From Novosphingobium sp. (GTDB lineage: Bacteria; Pseudomonadota; Alphaproteobacteria; Sphingomonadales; Sphingomonadaceae), in assembly GCF_027486195.1 (NCBI RefSeq), contig NZ_JAIXPP010000019.1:1-47876 (forward strand): 47,876 bases of DNA, given 5' to 3'. The translations under genes and the position numbers were made by a program. The notes below the pieces were generated by a model. It was not told the origin of the DNA and made no database searches. It saw only the letters and a list, made by a program, of their open reading frames with translations. Shown here in pieces: positions 33,927 to 44,567 of the stretch (the first letter of the stretch is position 1; each line of letters starts with the position of its first letter).

Positions 33927-36117
33927 AGCCTGGCGGGCCTTCCTGCCGGCCCTTCTGCTCGCCATTCTGCCGCAATTGGCGCACGCCCAATCGCGAGATG
34001 CGGATCAGGCGCTTGAGGATCTGATCCCCGATTCCGCGCTGGACGATCCCAAAACCTGGGCGAACCAGACCGATGCTGCCAAAGTCCCCGTGCCCGATCC
34101 GAGCACGCTGCTTTCGCCCGATGCAATCGCGCCGCTGACCGGCATTCCCGCGATTACGCTGGCCTGGCCCGATGCGGCGGAGCTGCCGCCGATCGAGTTG
34201 CTCACGCCCGATGCGGATATCGGCGAGGCCGCCGAACAGGCCAAGGCCGCCGGCGAGGCGCTGGCGACTGACGCCGATCCGGGTAGCGGGCGCGGGATCG
34301 GCCAGATTCCGGGCGCAAGCCTGTTCCCGGTTACGCCGCAACTGGCGCTCGCCTTTCCGCCGGACGTCGAGACCTTGCCCGAGCGCGAGGCCGTGACCAC
34401 GCGCTTCGGCACGCTCGCCACGTTGCGCAAGTTCGGCAACGAGGAAGACAACCTCGCGCAGCTGACCCGGCGCGCGCGGCAGGACACCGATCTGCTGCAA
34501 CAGGTCCTGAGGGTCTATGGCTACTACGACGCCGAGGTGTTCCAGAGCACGACCGGTTATGCGGCGCCGGCCGAAGGCAGCGGGCCGGGGCCGGCAATCG
34601 ATCTCAAGAAAGTCGGCGTGCGCTTCGATGTGCGCCCGGGGCCGCGTTATACTCTCTCGCGCATCGACCTGGGCGATATTGCCGCCGCGCACGATGCCGC
34701 TGCGCTGACGCGCGCCTTCGCACTCGCGCCGGGCGATCCGGTCAATACCGACCGCATCGTTGTCGAGCGCGATCACCTGATCACCGCGCTCGGCGAAGGC
34801 GGCCATGCCTTTGCCAAGGTGGGCGAACCCGATCTCACGATCGACCATGCGGTGCGCACTGGCGATCTGATCCTGCCCGTCACCAGCGGCGGGCAATATG
34901 TGATGGGTGAGATCCACAGCTCGCTGCCCGATTACCTTTCCGCCCGCCACCTCGCGCGGATTGCCCGCTTCCGGCCGGGTGATCCCTTCCGCAAGTCGCG
35001 TGTCGATGATCTCAGGCAGGCGATCCTGGCAACCGGCCTCGTCTCGGCAGTCACGGTCACGCCGAGGGAAGTCACCCCGGCGGCCAATCCGCAGCCGGGC
35101 GTCGCCGATGTCGACGTTACTCTGTCCAAGGCGCCGCAGCGCACGATTGCCGGGCTCATCGGTTATTCGAGCGGCGAGGGCCTGCGGGTCGAGGCGAGCT
35201 GGGAGAACCGCAACATGTTCCCGCCCGAAGGCCTCGTGCGCTTCCGCGGCGTGGTCGGTACGCGTGAGCAGCTGGCGGGCGCGACCTATCGCCGCAACAA
35301 CTTCTTCGGGCGTGATCAGGTGCTTACCGCCGATCTCTATGCCCAGACCCGGCGGACGGACGCGTATCAGGCGCGCACCCTCTCGTTCTCGACGACGTTC
35401 GAGAAGCAGACGACGCTGATCTTCCAGAAGGCCTGGGTGTGGTCCGCCGGGTTTGAACTGCTCGCCACGAGCGAACTGCCCGCCGCCGCCGGTTCCACCC
35501 GCACCACCTATTTCATCGGCGCGCTGCCCTTGCGCGGCGCCTATGACGGCAGCAACGACCTGCTCGATCCGCGGCGCGGCGTGCGCGTTTCGGTGCGGCT
35601 GAGCCCTGAAATCTCGGTGCAGAACGGCATGAAGTCCAGCTACTTGCGCGCGCAACTCGATGCGAGCGCCTACCAGCCTGTCAGCAGCCGCGTGGTGCTG
35701 GCAGAGCGCGTGCGGCTGGGCACGATTCCGGGCACCGATGTCAATTCCATCGCGCCTTCGCGGCGGTTCTATGCCGGCGGCGGCGCATCGGTGCGCGGCT
35801 TTGCCTATCAGGCAGTCGGCCCGCGCGATGCTCTCGGCAATCCGAGCGGCGGGCGCAGCCTGTCCGAATTCTCGCTGGAAGCGCGCGTGAAGACCGGGCT
35901 GATGGGCGGCGCGGTCAGCGTGGTGCCGTTCGTCGATGCGGGCACGGTGGGCACCACAGCCTCGCCCACGGTCAACGGCCTCAAGGTCGGCGTGGGCCTT
36001 GGCCTGCGCTACCAGACCAGCTTCGGCCCGATCCGCATCGATCTGGGCACGCCGGTCAATCCCTCGAAGGGCGATAGCCGCATCGGCGTTTACGTCAGCC
36101 TCGGGCAGGCGTTCTGA
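33892..36117 (+). CDS. tamA: Outer-membrane assembly protein TamA (Omp85 family)
   Basis: 741 residues from TTG 33892, with AAGGA six bases upstream, all within the end of the preceding gene; GTG 33850 is an alternative. Signal peptide [19 protein letters not shown]. An acidic stretch (about 30-140) precedes POTRA-type domains (about 180-410), and the C-terminal Omp85 barrel contains V-R-G-F-A-Y-Q (VRGF motif of the lid loop) and ends in G-Q-A-F. Works with TamB in inserting outer-membrane proteins and lipid transport. Confidence 0.88.
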   Translation: MPPHRHSTARSEAWRAFLPALLLAILPQLAHAQSRDADQALEDLIPDSALDDPKTWANQTDAAKVPVPDPSTLLSPDAIAPLTGIPAITLAWPDAAELPPIELLTPDADIGEAAEQAKAAGEALATDADPGSGRGIGQIPGASLFPVTPQLALAFPPDVETLPEREAVTTRFGTLATLRKFGNEEDNLAQLTRRARQDTDLLQQVLRVYGYYDAEVFQSTTGYAAPAEGSGPGPAIDLKKVGVRFDVRPGPRYTLSRIDLGDIAAAHDAAALTRAFALAPGDPVNTDRIVVERDHLITALGEGGHAFAKVGEPDLTIDHAVRTGDLILPVTSGGQYVMGEIHSSLPDYLSARHLARIARFRPGDPFRKSRVDDLRQAILATGLVSAVTVTPREVTPAANPQPGVADVDVTLSKAPQRTIAGLIGYSSGEGLRVEASWENRNMFPPEGLVRFRGVVGTREQLAGATYRRNNFFGRDQVLTADLYAQTRRTDAYQARTLSFSTTFEKQTTLIFQKAWVWSAGFELLATSELPAAAGSTRTTYFIGALPLRGAYDGSNDLLDPRRGVRVSVRLSPEISVQNGMKSSYLRAQLDASAYQPVSSRVVLAERVRLGTIPGTDVNSIAPSRRFYAGGGASVRGFAYQAVGPRDALGNPSGGRSLSEFSLEARVKTGLMGGAVSVVPFVDAGTVGTTASPTVNGLKVGVGLGLRYQTSFGPIRIDLGTPVNPSKGDSRIGVYVSLGQAF

Positions 36118-39100
36118 TGGCGAGTGCCGCGCCGCCCGAGCCGCCTGCCGCTCCGCTGCCGCGCAAGGGGCCGGTTCGGCGCGTGCTCGGCTGGGGCCGC
36201 GGGCTGCTCCTTGCCGCGCTGCTGTTCGTGCTGGCGATCGGCGGCTCGATGGTCGTGCTCGATTCCTCGCTCGGTCACCGCTTCGTGGCGGACCGCATTG
36301 CCGCCATCGTGCCGGGTTCGGGCCTGCGCATCCGGATCGGGCGGATCGATGGCACGCTGCTGGGTGCGATGAGCCTGCACGAAGTGGTGCTGAGCGATCC
36401 CGACGGGCGCTTCATGGTCGTGCCCGAAGCGACACTCGATTGGCGTCCGCTCGCCTGGTTCGGGCTTGATCCGCGTTCGGGGCTGTTCAAGGGCCTCGAT
36501 ATCCGCTCGCTGATCCTCAAGCGCGCCACGCTGCTGCGCGCGCCCCGCCTCAGGCCCGGCGATCTGAACGAGCCGATACTGCCCGATTTCGATATCCGCA
36601 TCGGCAAGCTGGCGGCGGAAAACCTCGCCATTGATCGCGGCTTGACGGGAGAGCGGCGGCGGATCGACTTTGCCGCGGTCACCGATATCCGCCGCGGACG
36701 GGCGCTGGTCAGCCTTGGCGGACGGCTGGGCGGACGCGACCGGCTGCGCCTGCGGCTCGATAGCGAGCCGGATCGCAACAGGTTCGCGCTCGATTTCATC
36801 TACAACGCGCCGAAGGACGGCCTGCTTGCCGCACTGACCGGGCTGAAGCGCGACATTTCCGCGCGCGCGGGCGGCAAGGGCACGTTTCAGGAGTGGCACG
36901 GCTGGAGCGCGGCGACCGAGGGCGGGCGCAAGCTGGCGGCATTCCAGCTCGAGAACCGCAGCGGGCGCTACAAGCTGGCCGGGCAGGTCTTCCCTGGCGA
37001 TCTGCTGGGTGATGCCGCCCGGCGCGCGAGCGGCGGCAAGCTTTCCATCGTGGCCGACGGAACTGCTGGCGGCGGGGTGCTGCGCGGGCGGCTTTTCGCC
37101 GGGGGCGCTGCGCTCAGGGCCACGGCGGAGGGCGGGCTCGATCTCGTGAACAACCGCGCCGAAGCGGTCAAGGTCCGCGCCGTTCTCGCGCGGCCGGAGC
37201 TGCTGCTGGCCGGCACCGGCACCGAACTGCAGGGCGCGCGGCTCGATGCGACGGTCGATGGCCGCTTCGCTGCGCTTGCGATCATCCACGACCTGCGCGC
37301 CGCGCGCCTGCGCAGCGGAACGGTGCTCGCCGAGGGGTTGCGAACGGCGGGCACGGCCTATTGGGACGGCAAGCGCCTGCGCCTGCCGCTCGCGCTCACG
37401 GCGCAGCGGCTGAAGACCGGACAGGCCATGGTCGATCCGCGCTTGCCGGGTGCGCGTCTTTCCGGCGACCTTGTGCTGACTGGAAGCAAGCTCACGTCGG
37501 ACCGGCTCGATCTCACGCTGAAGGGCGCGTCTGCCAGGCTGGTCCTCGATGGCGATCTGGCGCGCAGCCGTTTTGCCCTCTCCGGCCCGGTAACCGCGCG
37601 GGGGATCGCGCTGCCCGATCTGGGCATGGCCGATGGCGAGGCGCGCATTGCGCTCACCGTGGGGGGCGGTCAACCGTGGCTGCTCAGCGCCGATGGTGCC
37701 GGGCGCATGGCGCGGATCGACAATGCCACGCTGGCCAACCTGACGGGCGGCAATGTCCGCGCGCGGGCTTCACTCACCCTAGGTGGCAGCCAGCCGCTGA
37801 TCGTGCGGCGGGGCGAGCTGACTTCGGCGAAGCTCACCATGGCGCTGCGCAGCTGGACACAGGCGAACGGCGTGACGACGCTGGCCGGGCAGGGCCGCCA
37901 CCTCGAATACGGGCCGTTCACTTTCGATGCGGCGCTGGCAAAGGATGGCCCGCGCGCCACGCTCGTGCTCGCCGATCCGCTCCCGGCCGCCAGTCTCAAG
38001 GACGTGCAACTTGCGCTGAGCCCCGAAGGTGATGGCTTCCGCATTGAAACCAAGGGGGATTCGCGGCTGGGGGCCTTCAGCGGTCTCGTCCTGCTCACGG
38101 CGCCGAAGGACGCGCCGGTGCACCTCGGGATCGAGCACTTCACCGTCTACCAAACCCGGATCACCGGCAGCGTCGATATCGGCAAGCAGGGGGCGACGGG
38201 CAGTCTGGCGCTCGCGGGGGGCGGGGTGACCGGCACCATCGACCTCGCACCGGACGGGGCGGGCCAAGCGCTCAAGGCCGCGATCACGGCGCGCGGTGCC
38301 CGCTTTGGCGGTGAAAACCCGATCGCGGTCGGCAATGCCGAGATCACCGCCGACGGACGCATCGAAGGCGGTGACACCACCTTGCAGGCCTCGCTCAAGG
38401 CTGAGGGGATCAGCGCGGGCAAGCTCTTCATCGGCCGGCTTGCAGCGGACGCCGCGCTCGTCAACGGATCGGGCAGCGTCACCGCGTCGCTCGCCGGGCG
38501 GCGCGGCACGAGCTTTGCGCTGCAGGGCACCGCCGCCTTTTCGCCCGACAAGATCGTCGCCTTCGTCGCAGGGGACTATGCCGGGCGCGCGATCTCGATG
38601 CCGCGCCGCGCGGTGCTCGAGCGCGAGCCGGATGAAGCGGGTGGTGGCGCAGCGGCCGGCTGGCGGCTTCAGCCCACGCAGATCGATTTCGGGCGGGGCA
38701 GCGTGATTGCCAGCGGCCATGTGCTGGGCGAGGCGACCCAGCTCAAGCTCATGCTCTCGCGCATGCCGCTTTCGGTGCTTGATATCGTGCTGCCGGATCT
38801 CGGGCTAGGCGGGCTCGCCTCAGGCGTGATCGACTATGAGAACGACCACCTCGGCGCGCCCTCGGGCCATGCTGCGGTGGAGCTCAAGGGCCTCACCCGC
38901 TCGGGCCTTGTCCTGACCTCAAGGCCGCTCGACCTGGCGCTGGTGGCGGAGCTCAATCCCGCCGCGCTGCAGGTCCGCGCGGTGGCGCGCGAAGGCGCGG
39001 CGATGCGCGGGCGGGTGCAGGCGCTGGTGACCGACCTGCCGCGCGGCGGCACCATGCTCGAGCGGCTGCGGGGCGGCAGCCTCAAGGCAGAGCTGCGCTA

Positions 39101-40376
39101 TAGCGGCCCCGCCGAGGCGCTGTGGCGGCTCGCCGCGATCGAAGTGATCGACCTCACCGGCCCGCTCGGCGCTGCGGCAAGCGTCACGGGTTCGATCGAC
39201 CACCCGGTGATCACCGGTGCAGTTGCGACGCGTGCGCTGCGCGTCCAGTCGAACCTCACCGGCTCTGACGTGCGCGATGTCGAAGCGCTCGGCAGCTTTG
39301 CCGATGCCCGGCTCAGCCTGGCCCACTTCAGCGGCACAACGCCCGGTGGCTCGGGGGGTGGTGGCACGGTCAGCGGTAGCGGTACGGTCGATCTCTCCAA
39401 TCTGGCGACGCGGGGCGTCGGGCTCGATCTCAGGCTGGCGGCCACGAACGCGCTGCTGATTAACCGCGACGACATGGCCGCGACCGTGACCGGGCCGCTG
39501 CGCCTTATTTCCGACGGCATCGGCGGGACGATCGCCGGACGCGTGCATATCGATCGCGCGCGCTGGACGCTGGGCCGCGCCAATGTGACCGAAGCGTTGC
39601 CCGCGATCACCACGCACGAAATCAACCAGCGTGCCGACGTCGCCCCGCCGCGCGTGCCCTACACACCGTGGAAGTACCTGATCGACGCCGCCGGCGCGGA
39701 CCGCATCGATGTGCGCGGGCTCGGCCTCGAAAGCGAATGGGGCGCCGATGTGCGCTTGCGCGGGGATACCGCCAATCCGCAGATCTTCGGCAGTGCCGAT
39801 CTGGTGCGCGGTGGCTATGAGTTCGCCGGGCGGCGCTTCGATCTCACGCGCGGGCGCATCCGCTTCGTCGGCGAAGTACCGGTCGATCCCCGGCTCGATA
39901 TCGTTGCCGAAGGCGATGCCAACGGGGTGAGCGCCAAGATCGCCATCAGCGGTTCGGCGCTCAAGCCGCAGATCGCATTCAGTTCGGTCCCCGCGCTGCC
40001 CGAGGAAGAGCTGCTTAGCCGCATGCTGTTCGGCAGTTCGATCACCCAGATTTCCGCGCCAGAGGCGGTTCAGCTCGCCTCCGCGCTCGCCAGCTTCCGC
40101 AGCGGCGGCGGGCTCGATCCGATCAACAAGGTGCGCAATGCCATCGGACTCGATCGGCTGCGCATCATCAGCGCCGATGCCTCGGTCGGGCGCAGCACGT
40201 CGATTGCGGTGGGCAAGTACATCGGCCGCCGCATCTTCGTCGAGCTGATCACCGACGGGCGCGGCTACAGCGCGACTTCGGTGGAGTTTCGCATCACGCG
40301 GTGGCTGGTGCTGCTCGGCACGATCTCCACGATCGGCGACGAAAGCCTCAACCTCAAGGCATCCAAGGATTATTGA
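36117..40376 (+). CDS. tamB: Translocation and assembly module TamB
   Basis: 1419 residues; ATG 36117 shares a base with the tamA stop (TGATG), so translation is coupled. A single N-terminal membrane helix (R-G-L-L-L-A-A-L-L-F-V-L-A-I-G-G-S-M-V-V-L) is followed by a very long periplasmic body of repeated beta strands and the C-terminal DUF490/TamB domain (about 1080-1419), ending near S-L-N-L-K-A-S-K-D-Y. TamB spans the periplasm as a lipid-conducting or assembly bridge to TamA. Confidence 0.93.
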   Translation: MASAAPPEPPAAPLPRKGPVRRVLGWGRGLLLAALLFVLAIGGSMVVLDSSLGHRFVADRIAAIVPGSGLRIRIGRIDGTLLGAMSLHEVVLSDPDGRFMVVPEATLDWRPLAWFGLDPRSGLFKGLDIRSLILKRATLLRAPRLRPGDLNEPILPDFDIRIGKLAAENLAIDRGLTGERRRIDFAAVTDIRRGRALVSLGGRLGGRDRLRLRLDSEPDRNRFALDFIYNAPKDGLLAALTGLKRDISARAGGKGTFQEWHGWSAATEGGRKLAAFQLENRSGRYKLAGQVFPGDLLGDAARRASGGKLSIVADGTAGGGVLRGRLFAGGAALRATAEGGLDLVNNRAEAVKVRAVLARPELLLAGTGTELQGARLDATVDGRFAALAIIHDLRAARLRSGTVLAEGLRTAGTAYWDGKRLRLPLALTAQRLKTGQAMVDPRLPGARLSGDLVLTGSKLTSDRLDLTLKGASARLVLDGDLARSRFALSGPVTARGIALPDLGMADGEARIALTVGGGQPWLLSADGAGRMARIDNATLANLTGGNVRARASLTLGGSQPLIVRRGELTSAKLTMALRSWTQANGVTTLAGQGRHLEYGPFTFDAALAKDGPRATLVLADPLPAASLKDVQLALSPEGDGFRIETKGDSRLGAFSGLVLLTAPKDAPVHLGIEHFTVYQTRITGSVDIGKQGATGSLALAGGGVTGTIDLAPDGAGQALKAAITARGARFGGENPIAVGNAEITADGRIEGGDTTLQASLKAEGISAGKLFIGRLAADAALVNGSGSVTASLAGRRGTSFALQGTAAFSPDKIVAFVAGDYAGRAISMPRRAVLEREPDEAGGGAAAGWRLQPTQIDFGRGSVIASGHVLGEATQLKLMLSRMPLSVLDIVLPDLGLGGLASGVIDYENDHLGAPSGHAAVELKGLTRSGLVLTSRPLDLALVAELNPAALQVRAVAREGAAMRGRVQALVTDLPRGGTMLERLRGGSLKAELRYSGPAEALWRLAAIEVIDLTGPLGAAASVTGSIDHPVITGAVATRALRVQSNLTGSDVRDVEALGSFADARLSLAHFSGTTPGGSGGGGTVSGSGTVDLSNLATRGVGLDLRLAATNALLINRDDMAATVTGPLRLISDGIGGTIAGRVHIDRARWTLGRANVTEALPAITTHEINQRADVAPPRVPYTPWKYLIDAAGADRIDVRGLGLESEWGADVRLRGDTANPQIFGSADLVRGGYEFAGRRFDLTRGRIRFVGEVPVDPRLDIVAEGDANGVSAKIAISGSALKPQIAFSSVPALPEEELLSRMLFGSSITQISAPEAVQLASALASFRSGGGLDPINKVRNAIGLDRLRIISADASVGRSTSIAVGKYIGRRIFVELITDGRGYSATSVEFRITRWLVLLGTISTIGDESLNLKASKDY

Positions 40377-40387
40377 GGCGGAAGTAG

Positions 40388-40504
40388 CCCTCTCCCCTTC
40401 AGGGGAGAGGGTTGGGAGAGGGGCAAGCGCTTGCAAGGCCCCTCTCAACTTCGGCTAGGCAGCACGCTGCCAAGCCTGCGTATCTCTCCCCTGAAGGGGA
40501 GAGA
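40388..40504. repeat. Paired CTCTCCCC hairpins after tamB
   Basis: CCCTCTCCCC (40388-40397) pairs with 40402-40411 around TTCA, and TCTCTCCCC (40483-40491) pairs with 40496-40504 around TGAA. The two copies are in opposite orientation, about 85 bases apart. They occupy the gap between convergent tamB and aldehyde dehydrogenase genes and could end both transcripts; the arms resemble the hairpin at 2662-2683. Confidence 0.6.
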
Positions 40505-40518
40505 GCTCCACAAGTCGC

Positions 40519-41943
40519 TTACGCCCCGGCGATGGTCTTCAGTTCCATGAAGTCCTTCAGGCCGTAGACGCCGCCCTCGCGGCCGTTGCCCGACTGCTTG
40601 TAGCCGCCGAAGGCACCGCCCTTGACGCCGCCCCACTGGTTGACCGCGACGAGGCCCGCGCGCAGGCGGCCGACAATGCCCTTGGCGGTCTCGACATCGC
40701 CAGTCACGACTGCCGAAAGCCCGTAGGCGGTGCGGTTCGCCAGCTCGATGCCATCCTCGATGCCGTCATAGGTGGTGATCGTGGCAACCGGGCCGAAGGT
40801 TTCCTCGCGGAAGATCGTCATGTCTGGCGTCACGTCAGAGAACACCGTCGGGCGGATGAAGTAGCCGCGGTTGACGTTGTCGGGCAGGCCCGGGCCGCCT
40901 TCGAGCAGCGAGGCGCCCTCGGCGATCGAGGTGTCGATCAGCGACTGGATCTTGGTCCACTGCGCCTTGTTCACCACCGGCCCGATGTGCGCGCCGTCCT
41001 CGGCCGGATTGCCGACCTTCACCGCCGCGAAGTAGTTCTTCACGAAAGTCTCGGCCTCTTCCTTGCGCGACTTGGGAACGAGCAGGCGGGTGGGGGCGAT
41101 GCAGCTCTGCCCGGTGTTGGCGACCACGCCCTGCAGCGTGCCAGGCAGCGTCGCGGCAAAGTCCGCGTCCTCGAGAATGAGGTTGGGTGACTTGCCGCCC
41201 AGTTCCTGATGCACGCGCTTCACGGTGTCAGCCGCGTTCTTGGCGATCTGGATGCCGGCGCGGGTCGATCCGGTGAAGCTCACCATATCGACATCGGGGT
41301 GCACGGTTAGCGCCACGCCGACGCCGAGGCCATCGCCCTGCACGAGGTTGAACACACCTGCCGGCACACCGGCCGCATGCATCACCTCGGCAATGATCAC
41401 CGCGTTCGAGGGGCATTCTTCCGAAGGCTTGAGCACGATCGTGTTGCCCGCAGCGATGCACGGCGCGATCTTGGCGCAGATCTGGTTGAGCGGCCAGTTC
41501 CACGGCGTGATCGCGGCGACGACGCCGATGGGTTCATGCACGAAGCGGGCGTTGGCACCGGGAACGGGCGATTCCCATTCAAAGCCTTCAAGCGCCTCGA
41601 GCGTGCCGAGGATGTAGCCGATGCCAGCGCCCACCTGTGCGGTGCCGGCAAAGCCGATCGGCGCGCCCATTTCTTCGCTGATAACCTTGGCGAAATCGGG
41701 AATGCGCTTCTTGTATTCGTCGAGAATGCGCACAAGCAGGGCCTTGCGCTCTTCCACCGGGGTGGCGGCAAAGGCGGGGAAAGCGGCCTTGGCGGCGGCG
41801 ACGGCCTTGTCGACATCGGCCTGGCTGCCCAGCGTGATGACCGCGCAGGCCTCTTCGGTCGCGGGATTGATCACCTCATGGCGCTTGCCGCCTTCGCTAT
41901 CTACCCAGGCGCCGTTGATGTAGTGCTGCAGATGCTCGCGCAT
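40519..41943 (-). CDS. NAD(P)-dependent aldehyde dehydrogenase
   Basis: 474 residues from ATG 41943, preceded by GGGAGA. Oxidises an aldehyde to the acid. Catalytic Cys281 lies in N-T-G-Q-S-C-I-A-P and Glu247 in H-Q-E-L-G-G-K-S-P-N; T-P-W-N-W-P and F-T-G-S-T-R-A-G are also conserved. The family is broad and substrate is unknown. Divergent from the GGDEF-EAL gene across a 323-base gap. Confidence 0.9.
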   Translation of the reverse strand: MREHLQHYINGAWVDSEGGKRHEVINPATEEACAVITLGSQADVDKAVAAAKAAFPAFAATPVEERKALLVRILDEYKKRIPDFAKVISEEMGAPIGFAGTAQVGAGIGYILGTLEALEGFEWESPVPGANARFVHEPIGVVAAITPWNWPLNQICAKIAPCIAAGNTIVLKPSEECPSNAVIIAEVMHAAGVPAGVFNLVQGDGLGVGVALTVHPDVDMVSFTGSTRAGIQIAKNAADTVKRVHQELGGKSPNLILEDADFAATLPGTLQGVVANTGQSCIAPTRLLVPKSRKEEAETFVKNYFAAVKVGNPAEDGAHIGPVVNKAQWTKIQSLIDTSIAEGASLLEGGPGLPDNVNRGYFIRPTVFSDVTPDMTIFREETFGPVATITTYDGIEDGIELANRTAYGLSAVVTGDVETAKGIVGRLRAGLVAVNQWGGVKGGAFGGYKQSGNGREGGVYGLKDFMELKTIAGA

Positions 41944-42266
41944 CAGTTTTCTCCCAAGATTGTCGGATTGCCAAACGGTTGAGCCGTGTGCCCGACGATG
42001 ACAAGTCCGGTACGTGATTGCAACGTATTTGGCGACGGATCGGACCATCCGCAAGGATTGGCCGGAATGGCCATGCCTACCCCCCGATACCAACCCATCA
42101 TGTGCAGGATCGGGTGCCACGGGCCTGCTGATGGCTATCACAACACATCAACCTTGACCGGTCACGCTTTAGATAGTCGCGAAAGCCGCAAGATTCGAAA
42201 CATTTGGCTCCACACGCGTAGCCCGCGCTAACCGTTTCTTTCCATCCTGTCGGTAAGTCTGGCTCG
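41944..42266. other. Divergent intergenic region, no gene
   Basis: 323 bases between the aldehyde dehydrogenase and GGDEF-EAL genes. Contains the SD for the dehydrogenase at its left end, and scattered short palindromes such as CGG...CCG at about 41975-41987, but no clear promoter, operator or small gene that I can support. Confidence 0.5.
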
Positions 42267-44558
42267 ATGGGTCTTGACCACCTCAGCTGCGGTTCTGCCG
42301 CGCGATCGTCTGTGCGCAATCTGCGCACCGGCTGGATCGCGCTTGCGACGTTCCTTGCGCTGATCGCGCTGTCTGCGCTGCTGGTCGCGGTTTTCACCCG
42401 ATCGACCCGTATCGCCGACGAACTCGCGCGCGAGGACGAGCGGGTGCTCGTCACCCGCTATCTCGATCAGCTGGGCAGCCAGATCGTTGCGGCGCAAAAG
42501 GTGCAGCTGACCTGGGATGATGCCATGCGCAATGCCGTGCTGGCGGACAACGAGGCTTGGGCGAACCACTTCCTCGGCGATTTCGTCTGGAACAACCTCG
42601 AGACCGACGCGATGTTCCTGGTCCAGCCCGATGGGTCGCTGGTGCACGGCTGGGCGCAGGGGCGGCCGACCGGGGATGCCGGCTATCAGGAAGTGCGCTG
42701 GCATGTCGAGGACCTGATCGACCGGGCCAAGCACAACGTGCCCCTGGGCGGGCGCATCGCGGGCATGAAGAAGCTGGCCGATATCGATTGGCCGGTGGCC
42801 GCATCGGGCCAGCCGCTCAACCGCTGGGCGGCGACGCCGGTGCTGCGGCATGGTCGGCCGGCGTTCCTCTCGGTCGTCGCGATCGTGCCCGACAACGACT
42901 ATACCCTGCTCCGCCGCGAGCCCAATTACGTGGCGACGCTGCGCTACCTCGATGGCTCGATCCTTACCAAGATGGGCAGCGACCTCGTGCTGCGCGATCT
43001 CAGCTTCGTGCCGGATGAAGCGCGGATCGGCACAGCCAATGCCGTGCCGCTGAGCACTGCTTTCGGCGATCACATCGGCTGGATCACCTGGACAGCCAAG
43101 GTGCCGGGGCCCAAGATCGTCCAGCGCACCGCACCGGTGCTTGCCGCGTTCATCCTGTTCTTCCTCGGCGTGGTCGCGGGCGGCGCGGTGATCGTGCGTC
43201 GCATGCGCCTGACGGCGAACGAGCTCAAGGCCAGCGAGGCGCAGGCCCAGCACAATGCGCTGCACGATGCGATGACCGGCCTGCCCAACCGCGTCTACTA
43301 CATGCAGCGCCTGCGCACCCTGCTCACCGAATTCTTTGAAGGCGAGGCGCAGGGGAACCTGTTTGTCGCCTATATCGACATCGATGGCTTCAAGCTGGTC
43401 AACGATACCATGGGCCATCACGTGGGCGATGAACTGGTCCGTATGGTCGCCCACCGTCTGCGCGAGGCGCTGCCGCGCGAGGCCTTCATCGCGCGCTTCG
43501 GCGGCGATGAATTCGTGTTGCTCCACGCCAGCGGGGATGGCGCGCGCGCTGCAGACCAGCTGGGCAACAAGATCATGCAACTGATGCGCAGGCCCTTCCT
43601 GATTTCGGGCAATACGCTCGAAGTTTCGGTCAGCTGCGGGATCAGCTGGGGGCCGGAACAGAGCGAGGACCCCGGCGAACTGCTGCGCCGCGCCGATATC
43701 GCGCTCTACCGCGCCAAGCAGCGCGGGCGCGGGCGCTATCGCCGCTTCACGCCGGATATGGACGCAAGCGTCAAACTGCGGCGCGAAATGGAAATGGAGC
43801 TGCGCCTCGCGATCACCCGCGGCGAGCTCTCGGTCGCCTACCAGCCAGTGGTCGAAACCGGCTCGGGCATTATAGGCGGATTCGAGGCGTTGCTGCGCTG
43901 GAACCACCCCGAGCGCGGGGAGATCCGTCCGGACCTCTTCGTGCCGATCGCCGAGCAGGGCGGCCTGATGATCCCGCTTGGCACATGGGTGCTGCGCCAT
44001 GTCTTCACCGAGTGCCGCGACTGGCCGGACTGCGACATTTCGGTCAACCTCTCGCCGCTCCAGATCATGGCGGGAGATTTCCTGCCGATGCTCGCGGGTC
44101 TGCTCGAAGAGACCGGCATGAACCCGCAGCGGCTGGTGTTCGAAGTGACCGAAGGCGTCATGCTCGATCGCAGCGCGCACGTGATCGGCGTGCTGCGCGA
44201 GCTCAACCGTATGGGTATCCGCGTTGCGCTCGACGATTTCGGGATCGGCTATTCCTCGCTGTCGTACTTGCGCTCGTTCCAGTTCGACCGGATCAAGATC
44301 GACCGCTCGTTCGTCTCGAACATCGAGCGCGACCGCGATGCCCACTCGATCCTCTGCGCGATCACCACGCTGGGCAAGACACTGCGGATGAAGGTCGTGG
44401 CCGAGGGTGTCGAGACCGAAGTGCAGCGTCTGCTGGTGCAGGCCGCCGGCTGCGAGTTGGTGCAGGGCTATCTGTTCTGGGCCGCGCTCCCCGCCGAAGA
44501 AGCGCGCGGTCTGCTCGCGGATCGGGAAATCGAAGCGGCGCTGCGCCGGGCCTCCTGA
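42267..44558 (+). CDS. CHASE4-like sensor with GGDEF and EAL domains
   Basis: 763 residues. One membrane helix near 23-45, a periplasmic CHASE4-like sensor (about 50-290), a second helix (A-A-F-I-L-F-F-L-G-V-V-A-G-G-A-V-I-V), then GGDEF (about 330-490) and EAL (about 505-755). G-G-D-E-F is intact at residues 412-416, and the EAL motif E-A-L-L-R-W at about 538 together with D-D-F-G-I-G-Y-S-S, K-I-D-R-S-F-V and E-G-V-E-T-E make both cyclase and phosphodiesterase activity plausible. The allosteric RxxD site is absent (R-E-A-F instead). Controls cyclic-di-GMP, a motility/biofilm messenger. Confidence 0.9.
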   Translation: MGLDHLSCGSAARSSVRNLRTGWIALATFLALIALSALLVAVFTRSTRIADELAREDERVLVTRYLDQLGSQIVAAQKVQLTWDDAMRNAVLADNEAWANHFLGDFVWNNLETDAMFLVQPDGSLVHGWAQGRPTGDAGYQEVRWHVEDLIDRAKHNVPLGGRIAGMKKLADIDWPVAASGQPLNRWAATPVLRHGRPAFLSVVAIVPDNDYTLLRREPNYVATLRYLDGSILTKMGSDLVLRDLSFVPDEARIGTANAVPLSTAFGDHIGWITWTAKVPGPKIVQRTAPVLAAFILFFLGVVAGGAVIVRRMRLTANELKASEAQAQHNALHDAMTGLPNRVYYMQRLRTLLTEFFEGEAQGNLFVAYIDIDGFKLVNDTMGHHVGDELVRMVAHRLREALPREAFIARFGGDEFVLLHASGDGARAADQLGNKIMQLMRRPFLISGNTLEVSVSCGISWGPEQSEDPGELLRRADIALYRAKQRGRGRYRRFTPDMDASVKLRREMEMELRLAITRGELSVAYQPVVETGSGIIGGFEALLRWNHPERGEIRPDLFVPIAEQGGLMIPLGTWVLRHVFTECRDWPDCDISVNLSPLQIMAGDFLPMLAGLLEETGMNPQRLVFEVTEGVMLDRSAHVIGVLRELNRMGIRVALDDFGIGYSSLSYLRSFQFDRIKIDRSFVSNIERDRDAHSILCAITTLGKTLRMKVVAEGVETEVQRLLVQAAGCELVQGYLFWAALPAEEARGLLADREIEAALRRAS

Positions 44559-44567
44559 TCGCGCCGT

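Noticed and set aside
33655..35655. 666-residue minus-strand frame opposite tamA
   Set aside because: Antisense shadow of a GC-rich gene; its composition is Arg/Gly/Asp-rich with no domain, while tamA has clear family features.
38919..40448. 509-residue minus-strand frame opposite the end of tamB
   Set aside because: Same kind of antisense shadow; the TamB C-terminal domain is unmistakable on the plus strand.
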